Notes: a model not told the origin generated them from the sequence alone. Positions 34,618 to 43,580 are shown, counted from the stretch's first letter. The stretch is 64,000 nucleotides of DNA from UMGS1519 sp050951095 (GCA_050951095.1 JBMNIQ010000003.1:488762-552761); one strand, 5' to 3'. A program made the numbers and translations.

Positions 34618-35259
34618 TTAGCCTACAAGCTCGTTCATGACCTCATGATTGGCTGCCAGCAGCTGCTCGTGCGTCAGGCGGTGCGCCGCAAGCGTCTTCT
34701 CCAGTTCGGACGCAGCGGCGCTTCCGCTGTACATATTCAATATGGCCTGGCGGGCCAGCGCTTCGGCGTTTATTGGCCGATCCTTTCGCAGGCGATAATA
34801 CAGTAGCTCGTATATGCCTCCGAGCGTTACGACAACCGTCGTTTCGGCATCTTCGATATCGACGTGCCGATCTGCCAGGTAATCGGCGGTCCAGTCAAGT
34901 TCGTTCTCTATGATTTCGGAAATCACGCTGCGGTGCGTCAGCATCTGGCGCACGAGCCGCTGCATCTGCGGCGTGCTTGTCAGGAAAAAATAATGGAGCT
35001 GCGCCAGCGTGTATTGATAGGCGATGAAATCGTCTTTGCCCATTTCCAGGCGGTTTGCCAAGTACTGCTCTTGCAGACGTGTCAGCTGCTGCAGAAACGA
35101 GGTCGCCATATCTTCCTTCTTCGGGAAGTAATACTGCACCAGCGAACGCTGACGGCCGGTCTCTTCCGCTATGCTGCGATAGCTGGTGTCGTCGAAGCCG
35201 CGCTGTATCAGCGAACGATATGTTGCGTGCAAAATGAGCTGTTTGTTATTGCTTGCCAT
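34618..35259 (-). CDS. TetR family transcriptional regulator
   Basis: 213 residues from MASNNKQLILHATYRSLIQR. The helix-turn-helix reads YRSIAEETGRQRSLVQYYFP. The C-terminal half, with helices rich in Leu and His, is the ligand domain. It is convergent with the DUF134-NifX gene and upstream on the same strand of nothing obvious; the ribokinase operon ends 77 bp to its right on the same strand, so it may be the operon's last member. Effector unknown. Confidence 0.88.
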   Translation of the reverse strand: MASNNKQLILHATYRSLIQRGFDDTSYRSIAEETGRQRSLVQYYFPKKEDMATSFLQQLTRLQEQYLANRLEMGKDDFIAYQYTLAQLHYFFLTSTPQMQRLVRQMLTHRSVISEIIENELDWTADYLADRHVDIEDAETTVVVTLGGIYELLYYRLRKDRPINAEALARQAILNMYSGSAAASELEKTLAAHRLTHEQLLAANHEVMNELVG

Positions 35260-35336
35260 GGTTGCATTGTAGCGAACAGGGTCATTTCGTGCGGGCACCT
35301 CAGAAGGGCATGCGCTTAAACGGAAGGTGACAGGTC

Positions 35337-36278
35337 CTATAGCATGTGCACGGCAACGGGTTCGAGGGCGTCGGCCTGCGCGCGTGTGGGGATGGACTGC
35401 TGGGCGCCGACACGCGTGATGGCCAGCGCCGACGCGCGCGTTGCCAGGTCCATTGCCGCCTCATCCGACGCGCCGTCCGCCCGAGCCGCCACGAATGCGC
35501 CCAGATACGTGTCGCCTGCACACGTGGTGTCGACCGCGTCGACCGCAAGGGGCTCGGCATGCAGGATGACATCGGAGTCCGCCGTGCCGAGTACCGATCC
35601 GCGTTCGCCCAACGTGATGACGGCGCAGCGGGCTCCGCGGTCCTCGAACACGTTCAGCGCACGCCGGATAGACGACGGGCCATCGGGATACACGCCGGTA
35701 AGTATCTCGCACTCCGTCTCGTTGACGGCAATCACGTCAAGGTTGGGGTACAGTTCCAGCGGCAGCGCCCGGGCGGGAGCGGGATTCAGCACGGTGCACA
35801 ACCCGCGGTCGTGTGCACAGGCAAGCGCGGCAACCGTCGTGTCGAAGTCGCATTCAAGCTGCGCCAGGAATACGTCGCCGGGATGTGCGATTTCGTCAAG
35901 ACGTTCTTCGACGAACGTCATGTTGGGATGGAGGTTGGCACCGGAGTCCACGATAATGCAGTTGTCGCCCCCGACGCGTTCGATGACCGCGACGCCCGTG
36001 GGCTTATCATCGACAACCGCGATGCGTTCGCAGCGCACTCCGGCCTCTGCGAGGGAGGCCACCATCTGGTCGCCGAACGCGTCCGCGCCCACCGCTCCCA
36101 GCATGTGCACGCATCCGCCCAGCTTGGCGGCGGCAACGGCCTGGTTTGCCCCCTTGCCGCCGGGGTTCGTGATGAAGTTGCGGCCGAGGAGCGTCTCGCC
36201 GATAAGCGGCGTTCGATCGCACTCGATGGACAGATCCATGTTGAGGCTTCCGAAAACGATGACCTGATGCGTTGACAT
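35337..36278 (-). CDS. rbsK: ribokinase
   Basis: 313 residues from MSTHQVIVFGSLNMDLSIEC, typical length. NPGGKGANQAVAAAKLG is the PfkB sugar-binding motif and DTTCAGDTYLGAF is the ATP-site motif with the catalytic Asp. It phosphorylates ribose at O5. Last structural gene of the run nucleoside hydrolase - MFS - ribokinase (all minus strand), which together make ribose-5-phosphate from imported nucleosides. Start chosen by homology; the frame is open 44 codons further upstream. Confidence 0.92.
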   Translation of the reverse strand: MSTHQVIVFGSLNMDLSIECDRTPLIGETLLGRNFITNPGGKGANQAVAAAKLGGCVHMLGAVGADAFGDQMVASLAEAGVRCERIAVVDDKPTGVAVIERVGGDNCIIVDSGANLHPNMTFVEERLDEIAHPGDVFLAQLECDFDTTVAALACAHDRGLCTVLNPAPARALPLELYPNLDVIAVNETECEILTGVYPDGPSSIRRALNVFEDRGARCAVITLGERGSVLGTADSDVILHAEPLAVDAVDTTCAGDTYLGAFVAARADGASDEAAMDLATRASALAITRVGAQQSIPTRAQADALEPVAVHML

Positions 36279-36384
36279 GGGAGATGTTCCTTTGACGAGA
36301 AGGGGCGTACGGGTTGCGGAGAGGATGGTGCGGCCTTGTGCGCGGATTGCAGGCAAGGCCGCGGCAGCTGGGCGAAGCGGCGGT

Positions 36385-37797
36385 TTAGCTGTTGTCGGCT
36401 TCGCTTTCACGCGGAATCAAGAACGAGCTGGCGAGCGCCGCGACAAGGAGGACGGTCGCGGCAACCATGGCGGCGGAATAGCCGGCAGCAGCGCCGCCGG
36501 TTGTAGCGACGGAACCCATGACGGCGTACAGCACGGCGTAGGACAGGCCGGCGCCCAGGTTGAACGCGCCGGCGTTCATGCCGGGCAAGTATCCCGGATT
36601 GTCCTCGGGGGACAGCACGATGCCCAGGCCGTTCAGCATGATGTTGGCGGTGCCGGCGTAGGAGATGCCCAGCACGACCGAGATGACCACGAGCGTGACG
36701 ATGCTCGGGTTGTTCGCCACGACCAGGCCGAACAGCGTGCCGGCAATGGACACGACCAGGCCCAGGCGCAGGATCTTGTGATAGCCGAATTTGCTGGCCA
36801 TGATGCCGGCGATGGGGCCGAACACCAAGCCGAGCAGAGCGTAGGGCGTTAATGTCGCGAACGACACGACATCGGCGCCGAGGCCGGACCACAGCGTCTT
36901 GTCCTGCGCGATTGCCGGCACGACGCCGTTCATGATGGCGAATACGCCCGTCATGGTGAGCAGCGTCGTCAGGAGCAGGCCCCAGGTGCGGCGCTGGCTC
37001 AGATAGCGCGTGGTGACCATCGGCGCGGAATCGTTCTTCTCGTGGTTCCAGAACAGTACGAAGAACACAGCCGCAACTATGACAAGGACGGCAACAAGCA
37101 GCCAGTTCGCCGCCGCGAGCTTCTCGATCTCGCTGATGGCCAGATACGCCGAAAGAAACGCGATGCCGAGCGTGACAACGCCGAGCCAGTCCATGCGCGG
37201 CGTGTCGGATGCGGCGCTCTCGGTGGCGAAGGCACGCACGAGGATGACGGCGATGAACGCGATGACGGCCATGGTAATGAAGACGGAGCGGAAGCCGAAC
37301 GTGCCGGCAAGCCAGCCGCCCAAGATGGCGTCGACGCCGGCGATGCCGCCATTGACCGAGGTCAGAATAGACATCAGGCGCGTGTAGCGCTTTTCCTCGG
37401 TCACTTGCTGATGCAGGATGATCAGGCACATCGGCACGACCGGCCCGGCAACGCCCTGCAGCGCGCGGCCGATCATGAGGACGGTGACGTTGGGGGCAGC
37501 GGCCGAGACGACGCAGCCGAGGCCCGTGAGCGCGAGCATGCCCACCAGCACCTTGCGGCGACCCTTGAGGTCGGCGAGCCGCGGCAGGAACAGCGAGAAC
37601 AGCGCCGCGGCCGTGAAGAACACGGTTTGCGTGAGGCCGATGGCGTCGGCGGTGGTGTTGAGCTCGTTCTGCATGGTGACGAGCGCCGGCGACAGCATGG
37701 AGGCGTTCAGCTGGAACGCGAAGATGGCGATGAGCAGCGCCGTCATGAGCGCGACGATGTTCTGCGCGCCCTTATCGTTGGCAATGGAGGTTGGCAT
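36385..37797 (-). CDS. MFS transporter, probable nucleoside/ribose uptake
   Basis: 470 residues, about 14 helices. Motif A reads PRLADLKGRRKVL and the C-terminal half has LTPYALLGLVFGPIAGIMAS. By sequence it resembles multidrug-type MFS proteins, but it is placed between a nucleoside hydrolase (ends 6 bp before its start) and a ribokinase, so nucleoside import is the likely role (context inference). The intergenic distance to rbsK is 106 bp. Confidence 0.88.
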   Translation of the reverse strand: MPTSIANDKGAQNIVALMTALLIAIFAFQLNASMLSPALVTMQNELNTTADAIGLTQTVFFTAAALFSLFLPRLADLKGRRKVLVGMLALTGLGCVVSAAAPNVTVLMIGRALQGVAGPVVPMCLIILHQQVTEEKRYTRLMSILTSVNGGIAGVDAILGGWLAGTFGFRSVFITMAVIAFIAVILVRAFATESAASDTPRMDWLGVVTLGIAFLSAYLAISEIEKLAAANWLLVAVLVIVAAVFFVLFWNHEKNDSAPMVTTRYLSQRRTWGLLLTTLLTMTGVFAIMNGVVPAIAQDKTLWSGLGADVVSFATLTPYALLGLVFGPIAGIMASKFGYHKILRLGLVVSIAGTLFGLVVANNPSIVTLVVISVVLGISYAGTANIMLNGLGIVLSPEDNPGYLPGMNAGAFNLGAGLSYAVLYAVMGSVATTGGAAAGYSAAMVAATVLLVAALASSFLIPRESEADNS

Positions 37798-37803
37798 GGC
37801 AGG

Positions 37804-38745
37804 TTAGCCGATCCTTTCAATCGCGTCGGTAACAAGGTCCCAGAAACGTTCGAAGTCGAGCTTGACGGCCACCTGGGTGTGGCAATCCTCGGGTGCGGGC
37901 TCCGGTCCGCGCAGGTCGGCGACCGTCATGCCCAGGGTGAGCGTCCCGTTGAGCTCGATGTCGACCGGACAGCGGCGCGTTGTCATGACGTTCGGGTCGA
38001 TAAGGTACGCCACGGTGCACGGGTCGTGCACGGGCGGGTCGACGAAGTCCTGATTGTCCTGGTAGGACTTGCGGAAGAAGTCCATGAGGCCGCTCACGAA
38101 CCATGCAAGGTCCGTTCCCACGGACTCGATGCGGCGCTGGACGGCGGGCGTGCACAGGGCCTGATGCGTCAGGTCCAGGCCGACCATGGTCACCGGCCAC
38201 GTCTCGTTGAACACGATGTGGGCGGCTTCGGGATCGACCTTGATGTTGAATTCCGAAACGGCGCTCCAGTTTCCCACGTGGTAGCCGCCGCCCATGAGCA
38301 CGACCTCCTGCACGCGGTCGACGATGCGCGGTTCCAACCGGCAGGCAAGCGCGATGTTCGTGAGCGGACCGGTGGGCACGAGCGTCACGGTTTTCGGCTC
38401 GTTCTCCATGATCGTCTTGATGATGAACTCGACGGCGTGCATGTCGCCGAGCGGGCGGGTCGGTTTCGGCAACTCGACGCCGTCGAGGCCGGTCTCACCA
38501 TGGATGGACGCGGCGACTTCCTGTTGGCGGACGAGCGGACGGTCGCACCCGGCATAGACCGTGATATCGGTTGCGTGGGCCTTCTCAAGCACGGCGCGGG
38601 CGTTGTATGTCACCTTGTCGAGACTCTGATTGCCGCCGACGGTTGTCACGCCGAGCAGGTCGATCGAGGGGTTCCCGACGGCGAGCAAGATGGCGACAGC
38701 GTCGTCATGGCCCGGGTCGCTGTCGAGAATGATCTTCCTTGCCAT
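37804..38745 (-). CDS. inosine/uridine-preferring nucleoside hydrolase
   Basis: 313 residues. DSDPGHDDAVAI supplies the Ca2+-binding aspartates; MGGGYHVGNWSAVSEFNIKV and the DPPVHDPCTVAYLIDP motif (with the catalytic-site His-Asp) are typical. It splits nucleosides into base and ribose. First gene of the salvage operon with an MFS transporter and ribokinase behind it. AGAAAGGAAATCC precedes the ATG. Pyrimidine versus purine preference cannot be told. Confidence 0.93.
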   Translation of the reverse strand: MARKIILDSDPGHDDAVAILLAVGNPSIDLLGVTTVGGNQSLDKVTYNARAVLEKAHATDITVYAGCDRPLVRQQEVAASIHGETGLDGVELPKPTRPLGDMHAVEFIIKTIMENEPKTVTLVPTGPLTNIALACRLEPRIVDRVQEVVLMGGGYHVGNWSAVSEFNIKVDPEAAHIVFNETWPVTMVGLDLTHQALCTPAVQRRIESVGTDLAWFVSGLMDFFRKSYQDNQDFVDPPVHDPCTVAYLIDPNVMTTRRCPVDIELNGTLTLGMTVADLRGPEPAPEDCHTQVAVKLDFERFWDLVTDAIERIG

Positions 38746-38788
38746 GGATTTCCTTTCTCGATGATGGAATGGATGCTTGCGTCACAAT

Positions 38789-38803
38789 ATATGCGGAGCA
38801 TAT
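38789..38803 (-). promoter_or_regulatory. operator-like palindrome before nucleoside salvage operon
   Basis: ATATGC-GGA-GCATAT is a perfect 6-3-6 palindrome 44-58 bp upstream of the nucleoside hydrolase start. A second inverted repeat, CAGCA-CGGTGT-TGCTG, lies about 55 bp further upstream. The rest of 38804-39042 is non-coding with no recognisable feature. Confidence 0.5.
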
Positions 38804-39042
38804 GGCCGGCAACGAGAGGCGTCAGGCTGCATGTCCCGCATACATCGGATTTCAGCACGGTGTTGCTGTTAATTGAGCAAAACAGGCTCATTGTAGTCCA
38901 ATCGGACGGGCAAAACTACGGGGCCGAACTATGTGAAGAATGCCGCTGCGAGATCGTTGCGCCTTGCCGCCGCAAAGAGCCGACGCGGTACGTGGCGCTA
39001 ACGCGTTGTACAAGACATCTGGATTCCCCTTTGGCTTCGAGC

Positions 39043-39615
39043 CTATGCAAGGACGCCGGAACGGACAATCTGCTCGTGCTGTTCGGCAACGATGCGTGCC
39101 ACCTCTTCCGGCGATTCCCTCTTGCCGTTCTGCAGCCATGTCTTGAAGACGGCCACGAAGAAGCCCGCGCGCGTCGCGACGAAATAGTCCGGATGATCTG
39201 TCGCAATGTCCTTTCCCAGGCTTTTCAGGTAATCCACGACCACGTCGGCGTTATTCACGAAGCAGTCGTAGATGACGTCGAGGCGGCCAGCATCTATGAG
39301 TACTTCCAGGTCGCGACTGTGGCGCATCCAGTAGCGCAGCAGGTACGTGAGCAGTTCGTCCGGCTCGTCGAATGTGGCATGCGTGCGCATGAAATTATTC
39401 AGTACGCGAGCGAACTCATCGTTCACTCGCCACCACAGGATGTCGGTCACTTCGTCGAAGTTGCGGTAGAACGTCGCGCGTCCCACGGTGGATGCGTGCG
39501 ACACGTCCGTGACGGTCGCTTCCGAGAGCTTCTTCTTTTCGAGCACTTTCATGAGCCCGGCGTACATGAGTTGGGCGGAACGTTGCGCCCTCACGTCGTC
39601 TTTGATGTGAAACAC
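39043..39615 (-). CDS. TetR family transcriptional regulator
   Basis: 190 residues. HTH region: VTDVSHASTVGRATFYRNFD. The C-terminal domain resembles TetR_C-8 (helices LLTYLLRYWMRHSRDLEVLI). It is divergent from the PhlG-like hydrolase at 39740; a perfect palindrome between them, GTATCACA-AC-TGTGATAC, is the likely operator controlling both. Ligand unknown, possibly the aromatic substrate of the neighbouring enzyme. Confidence 0.88.
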   Translation of the reverse strand: MFHIKDDVRAQRSAQLMYAGLMKVLEKKKLSEATVTDVSHASTVGRATFYRNFDEVTDILWWRVNDEFARVLNNFMRTHATFDEPDELLTYLLRYWMRHSRDLEVLIDAGRLDVIYDCFVNNADVVVDYLKSLGKDIATDHPDYFVATRAGFFVAVFKTWLQNGKRESPEEVARIVAEQHEQIVRSGVLA

Positions 39616-39656
39616 ATCCGCCTCTTTCGTTCTACTTCTTATGAATCATCTGTATC

Positions 39657-39674
39657 GTATCACAACTGTGATAC
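39657..39674. promoter_or_regulatory. TetR operator palindrome
   Basis: GTATCACA-AC-TGTGATAC, perfect 8-2-8, in an AT-rich divergent promoter. Related words TGTATCGTAT occur on either side (39651 and 39696), which may be further half-sites. Confidence 0.65.
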
Positions 39675-39739
39675 AAATATCTCGTACGAAACATATGTAT
39701 CGTATTTTATCGATCACGGAATGAAAGAGGAGATGCCCC

Positions 39740-40498
39740 ATGGATGCCAAGAAATCGCATGTACAGGATATGGACCGTCTTCGCGAATGTCACGAGAACG
39801 CACGCAATGCGCTCATCCGCGCGGGGAGGAAGGAGTTCCGCCGCTACGAGGATGCGAAGTGGGCCGATTTCGACGAGTTTCCCGACGGCCGCATGCTCGC
39901 AAGCGTGCAGCATGATGACCTGGAAGGCGTGACGCCCGAGATGATCAAATGGTTCTTCGAGCACTTGGGCTGCTGCACGAACTGGGACGGCCAGGGCTTC
40001 AACGGGCCGGAGATTTCGCTGTACCACCTGTGGCATAACCGCGATCACGTTGCCGTGACCCCGCTGACCGATGGCTCTGACGGCACGAAGAACCTCGGAT
40101 TCCTTCAGGGGGCCGACTCCCGTATCCACGAGCTCACGAACGAAGTGAACGACGTGGTGTACTACGAGATGGAAACAGACGTCCTGAACGATCGCGAGTT
40201 CACGTTCTACGTCATGAAGGACGGCAAGCGCACCGGCCACGTGAAGCACCTCTATGGGGACAACGGCCGCGGCGGCTCGACGTTCTATACCGAAACGGGC
40301 GTGGGTTTGGATGACGGATCCAAGCAGTCTGTGCTTATCAACCATGCGCTTGTTCCGAAGCTCTACAGCAAGAAACAAGGCATGCAGTGGATTCGCCACA
40401 ATATTCAGGAGACCGGCCGCCTGGTCGACGTGGCGCCCGTGATGTTCGCGAACCGGGACAAGGTCTATTTCGATCCTGAATTCACGAAATTCGAGTAG
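39740..40498 (+). CDS. DAPG hydrolase (PhlG)-like protein
   Basis: 252 residues. The segment GVTPEMIKWFFEHLGCC followed by LYHLWHNRDHVAV is the metal-binding region (His and neighbouring acids) of the PhlG family, zinc hydrolases that cleave a C-C bond in 2,4-diacetylphloroglucinol. This gut-type genome may use it on plant phenolics (inference). GAAAGAGGAGATGCCCC precedes the ATG. Followed 30 bp on by a membrane protein, likely in one operon; regulated by the divergent TetR gene. Confidence 0.7.
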   Translation: MDAKKSHVQDMDRLRECHENARNALIRAGRKEFRRYEDAKWADFDEFPDGRMLASVQHDDLEGVTPEMIKWFFEHLGCCTNWDGQGFNGPEISLYHLWHNRDHVAVTPLTDGSDGTKNLGFLQGADSRIHELTNEVNDVVYYEMETDVLNDREFTFYVMKDGKRTGHVKHLYGDNGRGGSTFYTETGVGLDDGSKQSVLINHALVPKLYSKKQGMQWIRHNIQETGRLVDVAPVMFANRDKVYFDPEFTKFE

Positions 40499-40528
40499 GT
40501 AGCTGACGGTAGGGGCGAGGAGGCGGAC

Positions 40529-41206
40529 ATGGCAGAGCTGCGCTTGCGTCAGCGGGTCGCGAAGCGGTGGCTTTCGCTATGGCTCTATGCCATGGTGCTT
40601 GCTGCGGGCATTCTGATCGGGCTGACTGCCGCAAATTGGAACACGTGGGACGTGCAGACGAAGCTGGTCGCGCTCTCGACGGCGATGCTGTCGTTCCACG
40701 TGCTGGAAGAGTGGCGTTTCCCCGGGGGCTTCCACTATATGTATAACGTGATGGACGGCTCGAAGATGCCGGACCGCTATCCCATGAACCAGCTCTCCGA
40801 CATGTGGACGAACACGATCGGCACCATCGTCGGATGCGCAATGCTGATTGTCGGCGTCAACCCGATGCTCGCGCTGATGCAGTGCCTTCAGGGTGCAGGC
40901 GAGCTCTTCGCCCACACCGCTGCCGGCTTCTGGGCCCTCAAGCGATACCGGCCGCAGGGCAAGCGCACCGTCTACAATCCCGGGCTCGCCACATCGTGGC
41001 TGGGATACTTCCCGCTCGTGTGTGCTTTCATCTGGTCGTTTGCGGCGTATGCGGCGCCTACGCCGACGGATATCGTGGGTGCGTTGGTGCTGGGAGGGGC
41101 GCTCATGGCGATATCGCTGCCGCTTATGGAGCATATCTGCAAGAGCGAGCAGACGCCCTATGCCTACGACTGGGGAAACGGGTATTTCGAAAGGTTTACG
41201 GATTAG
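40529..41206 (+). CDS. HXXEE domain membrane protein
   Basis: 225 residues with about six hydrophobic segments. FHVLEEWRFPGGF in helix 2-3 is the H-x2-E-E motif that names the family; a later conserved Asn-Thr pair (WTNTIGT) follows. The family is of unknown function, thought to be membrane metal enzymes. It lies 30 bp after the PhlG-like gene and may act on the same compound. GGGGCGAGGAGGCGGAC gives a strong ribosome site. Confidence 0.8.
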   Translation: MAELRLRQRVAKRWLSLWLYAMVLAAGILIGLTAANWNTWDVQTKLVALSTAMLSFHVLEEWRFPGGFHYMYNVMDGSKMPDRYPMNQLSDMWTNTIGTIVGCAMLIVGVNPMLALMQCLQGAGELFAHTAAGFWALKRYRPQGKRTVYNPGLATSWLGYFPLVCAFIWSFAAYAAPTPTDIVGALVLGGALMAISLPLMEHICKSEQTPYAYDWGNGYFERFTD

Positions 41207-41249
41207 CGAATGGCCGGTGGCGGGCGCTCGGATTACCGCTCGAGGCCGG

Positions 41250-41540
41250 TTCTACTTGCTCGTTCAACCTGGACGAATGCGCCGTCCAGTTGCTCGACCA
41301 GCTCTGCACGCTCATGTACCTGAACTTGAGCGGCCGGGGTCGCGAGCTCCTGGATTCATTCATCGAATCCGCGGTGATGCGCGCTCTTGTCGTGGATCCC
41401 TACTCTGAAAACTATCAAGAGCGTACCCTGCTTGCGTTCACCACGGGCGGCATCAGCGAAGCACTGCGCTATCGCGGAAGCACCGGCAATGCCATTCCCG
41501 TCGGCGATTTTTGCCACGCTTCCGTAGATAACGCCGCCGC
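41250..41540 (+). pseudogene. TetR-like regulator, C-terminal remnant
   Basis: Without a start codon, the plus-strand frame reads GSTCSFNLDECAVQLLDQLC, then MYLNLSGRGRELLDSFIESA and LLAFTTGGISEALRY, like the dimer helices at the end of a TetR-family regulator (F-x2-G-G-I). After about 41490 the similarity breaks down and the same bases are the 3' end of the opposite PhzF remnant. Probably the product of a deletion. Confidence 0.4.
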
Positions 41541-42054
41541 GAGCCGATGCCTGGTATGCCACAAGCTCCTGCTTTTCCAGCGCGTTCGCCCAATAGGGAA
41601 GGATATGGCAGTGGCCCGATCCGCAAACGGGGTCCTCGGCAACGCCGCATTTCGGGCCGAAAGAGCGGCTCACGCAATCATAGCGGTTGCCCTTTGCGCT
41701 GATATGAAGCAGCAAACCGTCAAGGCGCGACACCGCATCGAAATCCGGCACCGCATTGCAAACGCGCTCTTCGCTGTCCAGAATGCAGAGAAGGTCCCTT
41801 CCGAGCCACGCCTCCAACGGCCGGCATCCTATGGTCTTCTCAATCTGAGCGGTGACCTGGACTTGAGTAAGCTCGTATGCGGGGAAGTCCATAACCAACA
41901 GGTCGTCTGCGGATTCAACCTCCAGCGTTCCGCTCTTCGTTTCGAACGCGATGCTTTCGGCATCTTTTTCGTAGCAGCGGAACAAGACATACGCCGTTGC
42001 CAAAGTGGCATGACCGCAGAGGTGCCGGAGGCGGAGCGGCGGCTCATTCGCAAG
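41490..42054 (-). pseudogene. PhzF family epimerase/isomerase, truncated at both ends
   Basis: In the minus-strand frame LCGHATLATAYVLFRCYEKD, the PhzF signature, appears almost at the 5' limit, without a start codon and without the ~45-residue N-terminus that carries the catalytic Glu. The C-terminal motif FGPKCGVAEDPVCGSGHCH is intact, then AYQASARGGVIYG follows and similarity ends. The open frame runs on to 41356, into the TetR remnant. Not functional as it stands. Confidence 0.65.
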
Positions 42055-42143
42055 TAGAATGAACGAATTATCTATTATTGTTGACGCGTCTCCTAAGATG
42101 CGAGAACGATAACCCGAGCCTATTGCCGTAGAAATGAGGTTTC

Positions 42144-42629
42144 TTGAATAGGGTCCATCAGTTCCGATTTGCGGAGAGGAAGGATGTTCCTCTCATCTTG
42201 CAGTTCATCAAAGAACTTGCTGAATACGAGAACAAATTAGATGAGGTCGCTGCGGATGAGCCGACTTTGGAGCATTGGATCTTCGATGAGAACGCAGCAG
42301 AAGTAATCTTCGTTCTGGCGGATGATGGCGAAGAGGCGGGCTTTGCCCTGTTCTTTCATACCTTTTCGACGTTTATGGGCAAAGCCGGCATCTACCTGGA
42401 AGATTTGTTTGTGAAGCCAGAGCACCGGGGTGGGGGCTACGGAAAAGCTCTCATGAAAAAGTTGGCTTCCATTGCGCTTGAACGAGGATACGGAAAGCTT
42501 GAATGGTGCTGTCTTGACTGGAATAAACCCAGCATCGATTTCTATCTATCGTTGGGTGCAGTGCCGATGAGCGAATGGACGGTGTATCGCATCACCGATC
42601 CGGAGTTGACCGAACTCGCCTCGTCGTAG
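42144..42629 (+). CDS. GNAT acetyltransferase, diamine acetyltransferase-like
   Basis: 161 residues from a TTG start (GAGGTTTC precedes it; no ATG in frame near the conserved start). LEDLFVKPEHRGGGYGKALM is the acetyl-CoA loop and LEWCCLDWNKPSIDFYLSLG the SSAT-type C-terminal motif, so a polyamine or other small amine is a plausible substrate. The DNA is poorer in G+C than its neighbours (much AAA, GAA and TTT), suggesting recent acquisition. Monocistronic. Confidence 0.88.
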   Translation: MNRVHQFRFAERKDVPLILQFIKELAEYENKLDEVAADEPTLEHWIFDENAAEVIFVLADDGEEAGFALFFHTFSTFMGKAGIYLEDLFVKPEHRGGGYGKALMKKLASIALERGYGKLEWCCLDWNKPSIDFYLSLGAVPMSEWTVYRITDPELTELASS

Positions 42630-42838
42630 CTGCAAAGCACCGCAGAGGAATTCGTATTGCAGCGCCAGGCCGCACGTTGAGGCCTTGCGCTGTATTTTTC
42701 ATATCTTCCTGAAGGCGGGAAAGCGCTGAACCGAGCATATCAACAGCTTTAAAACAGCGGATATCATCAGCTATCCGCGGCTCCATCCGGTGAGAAACCT
42801 CGGATCGAACGAGAGCGTTCTGATAATCGCCCATAAAT

Positions 42839-42920
42839 CTACAGGTACCGTAAGAAAACCCCTTGCATTATCTACAGGTACCTGTTAATCTCTCAACGAA
42901 AGATTTAACGGTACCTGTAG
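42839..42920 (+). promoter_or_regulatory. three GGTACC operators with 33-bp period before MarR-MATE
   Basis: GGTACC lies at 42844-42849, 42877-42882 and 42910-42915: centres exactly 33 bp apart, three helical turns. The flanks extend the match: CTACAGGTACC in copies 1 and 2, GGTACCTGTAG in copy 3. A candidate promoter TTGCAT (42863) and TTAATC (42885) encloses copy 2. Binding of the MarR protein encoded next would block it. Confidence 0.75.
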
Positions 42921-42938
42921 AAAGAAAGGGAACTTCAC

Positions 42939-43553
42939 ATGGAACCAAAGGAACAAGTTACGTCCGACCTGATCACGATATGGGCGCTCATGATGCACAG
43001 GCAGTACGGTCATTTCGAACGCGGCGCAGAGCACATGCCTTCTTCGAAATTGAACCCGTCGAAGGGACGCGGGCGGATCCTCTCGCTGCTCCAGCTGAAA
43101 GACGGCATCAAGACAAAGGACCTGGCGAAGATCTTGGACATCAGGGTCTCGTCGCTGAACGAGTTGCTTGCGAAGATGGAAGCCGCGGGCCTGATAGAGC
43201 GCAGACAATCGGAGGCCGATAAACGCGTGATGCTCATCTACCTTACAGAAAAGGGGGCGAACGCAGAGCTGGAGGAGGAGCCCGACGAGATCGATTTGTT
43301 CAAGGGATTCACGGACGCGGAGATTGAGCAGCTCAGCGGCTACACCAATCGTCTTGTGGAGAACGCCGAAAGCGGTTTCGATCCTGAGGAAATTGAGCGG
43401 ATGCGAGAAGCGCGCGAGGAGCGTGCAAAGGCCTTCGGGGAATGGCAGGGCTCTTCAAGGGACGGCCGCAACCGACGCGATGGGCCCTTCGGACGGTCTC
43501 CGTTCGGCTTCGGCGGTTTCGGATTCGATGGGGCGCGCCGATTCCCGTTTTAG
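42939..43553 (+). CDS. MarR-type winged-helix regulator with Gly/Phe-rich tail
   Basis: 204 residues. Winged helix: LKDGIKTKDLAKILDIRVSS, then a recognition helix LNELLAKMEAAGLIERRQSE. Beyond ~160 the tail is basic, then Gly/Phe/Arg-rich (GPFGRSPFGFGGFGFDGARR), unusual for MarR proteins and possibly disordered. It precedes a MATE exporter by 27 bp, so it is likely the drug-responsive repressor of both genes through the three 33-bp-spaced operators. Confidence 0.88.
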   Translation: MEPKEQVTSDLITIWALMMHRQYGHFERGAEHMPSSKLNPSKGRGRILSLLQLKDGIKTKDLAKILDIRVSSLNELLAKMEAAGLIERRQSEADKRVMLIYLTEKGANAELEEEPDEIDLFKGFTDAEIEQLSGYTNRLVENAESGFDPEEIERMREAREERAKAFGEWQGSSRDGRNRRDGPFGRSPFGFGGFGFDGARRFPF

Positions 43554-43580
43554 GGAACCGTAGCCTGGAAGGAGGTTCTC

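Noticed and set aside
37042..39915. 957-codon plus-strand frame
   Set aside because: Runs antisense through the MFS, nucleoside hydrolase and TetR genes; artefact of high GC.
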